Origin: Bryobacterales bacterium
GTDB lineage: Bacteria > Acidobacteriota > Terriglobia > Bryobacterales > Bryobacteraceae
NCBI GenBank assembly: GCA_025462985.1
Contig: JAOAPP010000177.1
Location: 1-9,735, forward strand
Direction: 5' to 3'
DNA length: 9,735 nt
Below the pieces are notes generated by a model. It was not told the DNA's origin. It ran no database searches and saw only the letters and a list, made by a program, of their open reading frames with translations. The translations under genes were made by a program, and so were the position numbers. Shown here piece by piece: positions 6,823-9,735 of the stretch (its first letter is position 1; each line of letters opens with the position of its first letter).

Positions 6823-8193
6823 ATGGAACAGAATGCGATCACGTCCTCGAGCTGCGAGGGGGAAGGCGTCAAGTCTTTGCCGCCACGATCGGAAATCGAA
6901 GCGCAGCTGGCCTGCGTTCTCAATTCGTCACAGTTCCGAAACGCTCCCGTTCTGCAATCATTGTTGCGCTTCATCACTCAACGGTCTCTCGATTCAACCC
7001 GCGGCGAGCTCAACGAGTACGTTATCGCTTCCGAAGTCTTTGGGCGCTCCGCTGATTTTGATTCTTCGGTAGATACCATCGTTCGTACTCAGGCGTATCG
7101 TCTGCGATCCAAACTGACCGAGTATTACCGGGGCGAAGGGGCCGGTGATCCGATTGAGATTGGGATCCCCAAAGGCCACTATGTGCCGTCGTTTCACGCA
7201 AGAACGCACGAGGAGATCAAGGCTCGGCCGGTAGATACTGCCCACGCCGATCCTCGGATTGCCGAACCCGCGAAGTCCGTGATTGGTCGCCGGCCTTATG
7301 TGATCCCGGTGTTGATTGCCATCGTCGCCGGATCGTGTTTTCTGTTTGGCCTGCTCGTCGGACGCAAAAGCACGTCAACTCTGGAAGCGAAGGATCGGCC
7401 AAGCGAAGTGGATTCATTCTGGCTCAATGTCCTTGGCTCAGACCGGCAGCCTGTGGTGGCTTTTACCAACTCTGTGTTTCTGGCCACCAATACCGGAGAC
7501 TTGCTGCGATTTGTGGACGGTCCTGTTTCGAGTAGGGGCGCCGAAGTTGGTCAGGATACAGCCGCCAGAGGTGTTGCAAATGCGGCAGTGTTAAGGCAGG
7601 CAGGCACAACCTACTACGAGGACGATATGACAGGCGTAGGTGAAGTAGCCGGTGCGGTTGCGATCGCCCAGGCGCTCTCCAGGATTGGCGCTCGCCCCGT
7701 TTTCAAGCGAAGCCGATTGATTTCTGCGTCCGATCTGGAAAACCACAACGTAGTCTTTCTCGGCTCGCCTTTTGTGAACCAGATACTCAACGATCTCCCG
7801 ATAAAATCGGGGTTCCTGTTCAGGACGCAAGGGGCAATTCCGTCCTTGTGGGGAGGGGTCATCGTCAACACTCACCCGCGCCCAAACGAGTTGGCCATCT
7901 ACTCCATTGAGCGCACTCCTGGCACTCAAATCTTGCGGACTGATTACGGTCTGATCAGTGAGCTACCTGGGCTGACGTCTGGAAGAAAGCTGATTGTGCT
8001 AGCCGGGTTAACAACCACCGGAACACAGGCAGCAGTTGAATTTGCCACTTCTGTCGAAGGTGTGCGAGAAATGGCTGCGCGTCTGCCCGACAAGCGCTGG
8101 CCGGCCGCATTTGACTTCCTGCTGCGTGTGAAGTTGAATCAGGGATTAGACATCATCCGATCGGAGTGCGTCGCAGCCCGGACTCGCCCTTGA
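6823..8193 (+). CDS. Membrane-anchored winged-helix-like transcriptional regulator (acidobacterial type)
   Basis: The 456-residue protein has three parts. Residues ~22-122 match a domain seen at the start of many acidobacterial regulatory proteins: SEIEAQLACVLNSSQFRNAP, LLRFITQRSLD, LNEYVIASEVFGRSADFDSS, DTIVRTQAYRLRSKLTEYY, and IGIPKGHYVPSF. The last piece resembles the wing of an OmpR-type winged helix. A single hydrophobic span at ~158-180 (YVIPVLIAIVAGSCFLFGLLVG) is followed by RK. The remaining ~270 residues, probably periplasmic, form a soluble alpha/beta-looking region (VVAFTNSVFLATN, GAVAIAQALSRIGARPVFK, VVFLGSPFVNQIL, LIVLAGLTTTGTQAAVEF) that I do not recognise. The layout recalls ToxR/CadC one-component membrane regulators. 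It is divergent from the TonB-dependent receptor across 205 bases, suggesting it controls that gene. The ribosome-binding site is weak (ACGGA very close to the ATG), so a different start within the first ~20 residues is possible. Confidence 0.8.
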   Translation: MEQNAITSSSCEGEGVKSLPPRSEIEAQLACVLNSSQFRNAPVLQSLLRFITQRSLDSTRGELNEYVIASEVFGRSADFDSSVDTIVRTQAYRLRSKLTEYYRGEGAGDPIEIGIPKGHYVPSFHARTHEEIKARPVDTAHADPRIAEPAKSVIGRRPYVIPVLIAIVAGSCFLFGLLVGRKSTSTLEAKDRPSEVDSFWLNVLGSDRQPVVAFTNSVFLATNTGDLLRFVDGPVSSRGAEVGQDTAARGVANAAVLRQAGTTYYEDDMTGVGEVAGAVAIAQALSRIGARPVFKRSRLISASDLENHNVVFLGSPFVNQILNDLPIKSGFLFRTQGAIPSLWGGVIVNTHPRPNELAIYSIERTPGTQILRTDYGLISELPGLTSGRKLIVLAGLTTTGTQAAVEFATSVEGVREMAARLPDKRWPAAFDFLLRVKLNQGLDIIRSECVAARTRP

Positions 8194-8317
8194 GTGAATA
8201 CGAAGCCTGGCAAGAAGACTCGCACACTGTACGCGGTTCTGGGGGCGATGTGTTCGAGATTGCCATAATTCAAGAACGAAAGCCTTCGGTGCATCGTAAG
8301 CTACCATCCAGGTAGGA

Positions 8318-8785
8318 ATGAAATCGCAACTCACACGCGTCCCGTTCCTATTCCTATCGCTTCTCGTCATCTCCCTCGCTGCTGCCGCGGATTTAGAACT
8401 GCCCGAAGGCAAAGGAAAGGATGTTGTTGAGAGCACCTGTACCGAGTGCCACTCTTCTGAAAGGATCAAGGCCCAGCGCTTAGATGAAGAAGGATGGAAC
8501 GCTATTGTGCGTGAGATGATCGAAAGTGGTGCATTCATCAATCCGAACGATCTGAAGACCATCGTCGGTTATCTGACCAAGAACTTCGGTCCAGACAAGA
8601 AGGTGAACATAAACAAGGCCAAGGCAGATGAGATTGCCGCGACTTTAAAGCTGGCACCTCCCGATGTGGACGCAGTTATCCAGTACCGAACCCGGCATGG
8701 GAAGTTCAAAGACTTGAGCGAGCTTGAAACCGTGCCAGGCCTCGGGGACAAGATCGAGGCAAAGAAGGCATTGATCGAGTTCTAG
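8318..8785 (+). CDS. Exported cytochrome c with C-terminal helix-hairpin-helix (ComEA-like) domain
   Basis: The 155-residue protein begins with a clear signal peptide (hydrophobic core FLFLSLLVISLAAA, likely cleaved near residue 22-24). The CTECH motif at 41-45 would bind one heme c covalently, and M67 in WNAIVREMIESGA is a candidate distal ligand. The pattern W...V..M...GA....D...I..YL..NFGP is that of small c-type cytochromes such as those in quinohemoprotein and alcohol dehydrogenase systems. Residues 96-155 are a helix-hairpin-helix repeat pair like that of ComEA/SLBB-type proteins (VNINKAKADEIAATLKL, VIQYRTRHGKFKDLSELETV, PGLGDKIEAKK). The ATG at 8318 has AGG six bases upstream and an export signal directly after it. 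It follows the regulator gene by 124 bases on the same strand and may have its own promoter. Electron transfer in the periplasm is the safest role; what the second domain binds is unknown. Confidence 0.87.
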   Translation: MKSQLTRVPFLFLSLLVISLAAAADLELPEGKGKDVVESTCTECHSSERIKAQRLDEEGWNAIVREMIESGAFINPNDLKTIVGYLTKNFGPDKKVNINKAKADEIAATLKLAPPDVDAVIQYRTRHGKFKDLSELETVPGLGDKIEAKKALIEF

Positions 8786-8809
8786 CCGGACAATTGATCT
8801 TCGCCGAGG

Positions 8810-9735
8810 CTAAACCAGAAGATCGTTCACAACCTGGCCCTGGTTCCCTACGCCGGATAAGCGCGCATCAAGACCCGAATACTTCACCGTCATTCGCTTG
8901 TCGTCGATCCCCAAGGTGCGGAGTATTGTCGCATGCAAATCATGTATGCTCACCGGATTCTCAACTGCAACATAACCCAGTTCGTCACTGGCGCCGTAAG
9001 TGATGCCGCGCTTGAAGCCGCCGCCGGCAAACATGTACGAAAAGGTCTTGATGTGATGATCGCGGCCCGTGCCCGATTGCGACATAGGCGTACGTCCAAA
9101 TTCGCCGCCGAAGATGATCAGCGTATCGTCGAGCATGCCACGCTCTTTTAGATCCTTGATCAACGCTCCCGTGGGCTTGTCGACTTCTTCCGCCTTATAC
9201 TGAATGCCGCTCTTTACCTGTTCGTGATGATCCCAATCGCGATGGTAGAGCTGAATGAACCGGACGCCACGCTCGGCGAGCTTGCGGGCTAACAGGCAGT
9301 TCGAAGCGTATGAGCCATCGCCAGGCTTGGCGCCATATGCTTCGAGAACGTGGGCCGGCTCTTTGCTCATGTCCACTAAATCAGGGACACTGGTTTGCAT
9401 ACGAAAGGCCATTTCGTACTGGGCAATGCGGGTCAAAATTTCGGGATCCTGAACCGTCTTGTATCGCTTCCGATCGAGTTCGGCAATCGCCTCGATGGAG
9501 GCGTGCTGCAGCGATTTATCTACGCCAGCCGGATTGTCAATGTACATCACGGGATCGCCAAACGAGTTAAACTTTATTCCTTGAAACTTGCTGGGCAAGA
9601 AACCGGAAGACCATTGCCGCGCCGATACCGGTTGCATCTGGCCGCCCTTCCCTTGAGAAAGCATCACAATGAATCCGGGAAGGTCATTGTTTTCCGAGCC
9701 CAAACCATAGAACAACCAGGACCCCATACTGGGCC
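8810..9735 (-). CDS. DUF1501 domain-containing protein, 5' end outside the window
   Basis: This is the C-terminal ~308 residues of a protein whose family usually runs to about 450-500; the frame is open to the window edge (Pro-Ser precede the Met at 9727, which is therefore internal). Family hallmarks are SMGSWLFYGLGSENNDLPGF at the visible N-terminus, RGVRFIQLYHRDWDHHEQV in the middle, FGGEFGRTPMSQSGTGRDHH, and the C-terminal IHDLHATILRTLGID followed by YSGLDARL. DUF1501 proteins have a sulfatase/alkaline-phosphatase-like fold, are usually Tat-exported and are often encoded beside DUF1549/DUF1553 cytochrome-type proteins in Acidobacteriota and Planctomycetota; such a partner may lie beyond 9735. 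The histidine/aspartate-rich motifs look intact. The biochemical activity of the family is not established. The gene converges on the cytochrome gene with 24 bases between stop codons. Confidence 0.92.
   Translation of the reverse strand, partial: PSMGSWLFYGLGSENNDLPGFIVMLSQGKGGQMQPVSARQWSSGFLPSKFQGIKFNSFGDPVMYIDNPAGVDKSLQHASIEAIAELDRKRYKTVQDPEILTRIAQYEMAFRMQTSVPDLVDMSKEPAHVLEAYGAKPGDGSYASNCLLARKLAERGVRFIQLYHRDWDHHEQVKSGIQYKAEEVDKPTGALIKDLKERGMLDDTLIIFGGEFGRTPMSQSGTGRDHHIKTFSYMFAGGGFKRGITYGASDELGYVAVENPVSIHDLHATILRTLGIDDKRMTVKYSGLDARLSGVGNQGQVVNDLLV

Noticed and set aside
8146..8562. 138-codon minus-strand frame overlapping the regulator end and the cytochrome start
   Set aside because: It runs antisense to two supported genes and has no motifs or plausible start context.
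8796..8824. Inverted repeat GATCTTC...GAAGATC between the convergent cytochrome and DUF1501 genes as a shared terminator
   Set aside because: The stem is only 7 bp, A/T-rich, with a 15-base loop, no T-tract, and it overlaps the DUF1501 coding end. Too weak to call.

Overview
The window looks like chromosomal DNA of a soil-type Acidobacteriota, most likely a Solibacter/Bryobacter-like or Terriglobales lineage. This is inferred from gene content, not from a marker gene. The pointers are a very long Oar-like TonB-dependent receptor with an N-terminal carboxypeptidase-regulatory-like domain, a membrane-anchored regulator whose N-terminal domain is typical of that phylum, a Tat-exported Gfo/Idh/MocA oxidoreductase, a DUF1501 protein, and a small cytochrome c fused to a helix-hairpin-helix domain.

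Layout. (1) Positions 1-2223 are insertion-sequence debris around one apparently intact IS1182-like element (242-2018, 23-bp perfect terminal inverted repeats, one 518-aa transposase). Each end of the element abuts the 5' part of a different IS6-family transposase gene. The two fragments point towards each other and are cut at the same base of the same codon. IS6-type inverted repeats lie just outside them (27-41 and 2209-2223). (2) Positions 2224-3267 (minus strand) are a decayed gene pair: a Gfo/Idh/MocA oxidoreductase with a frameshift and a large internal deletion, then the first ~36 codons of a secreted protein cut off by the right-hand IS6 remnant. (3) Positions 3327-6617 (minus) hold an intact ~1096-aa TonB-dependent receptor. 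(4) Positions 6618-6822 are a divergent promoter region with a 12-bp perfect palindrome and a 9-bp direct repeat at 21-bp spacing. (5) Positions 6823-8193 (plus) encode a winged-helix-like/one-transmembrane regulator. (6) Positions 8318-8785 (plus) encode the exported cytochrome c-HhH fusion. (7) Positions 8810-9735 (minus) are the 3' two-thirds of a DUF1501 gene that runs off the window, convergent with the cytochrome gene.

How the genes may work together (inference): the receptor and the divergent membrane-anchored regulator look like an outer-membrane uptake locus with its own local regulator. The oxidoreductase and the truncated secreted protein downstream of the receptor may once have processed what was imported, but both are now broken, and the insertion-sequence pile-up ends that gene string. 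No tRNA, rRNA, CRISPR array or phage gene was seen.
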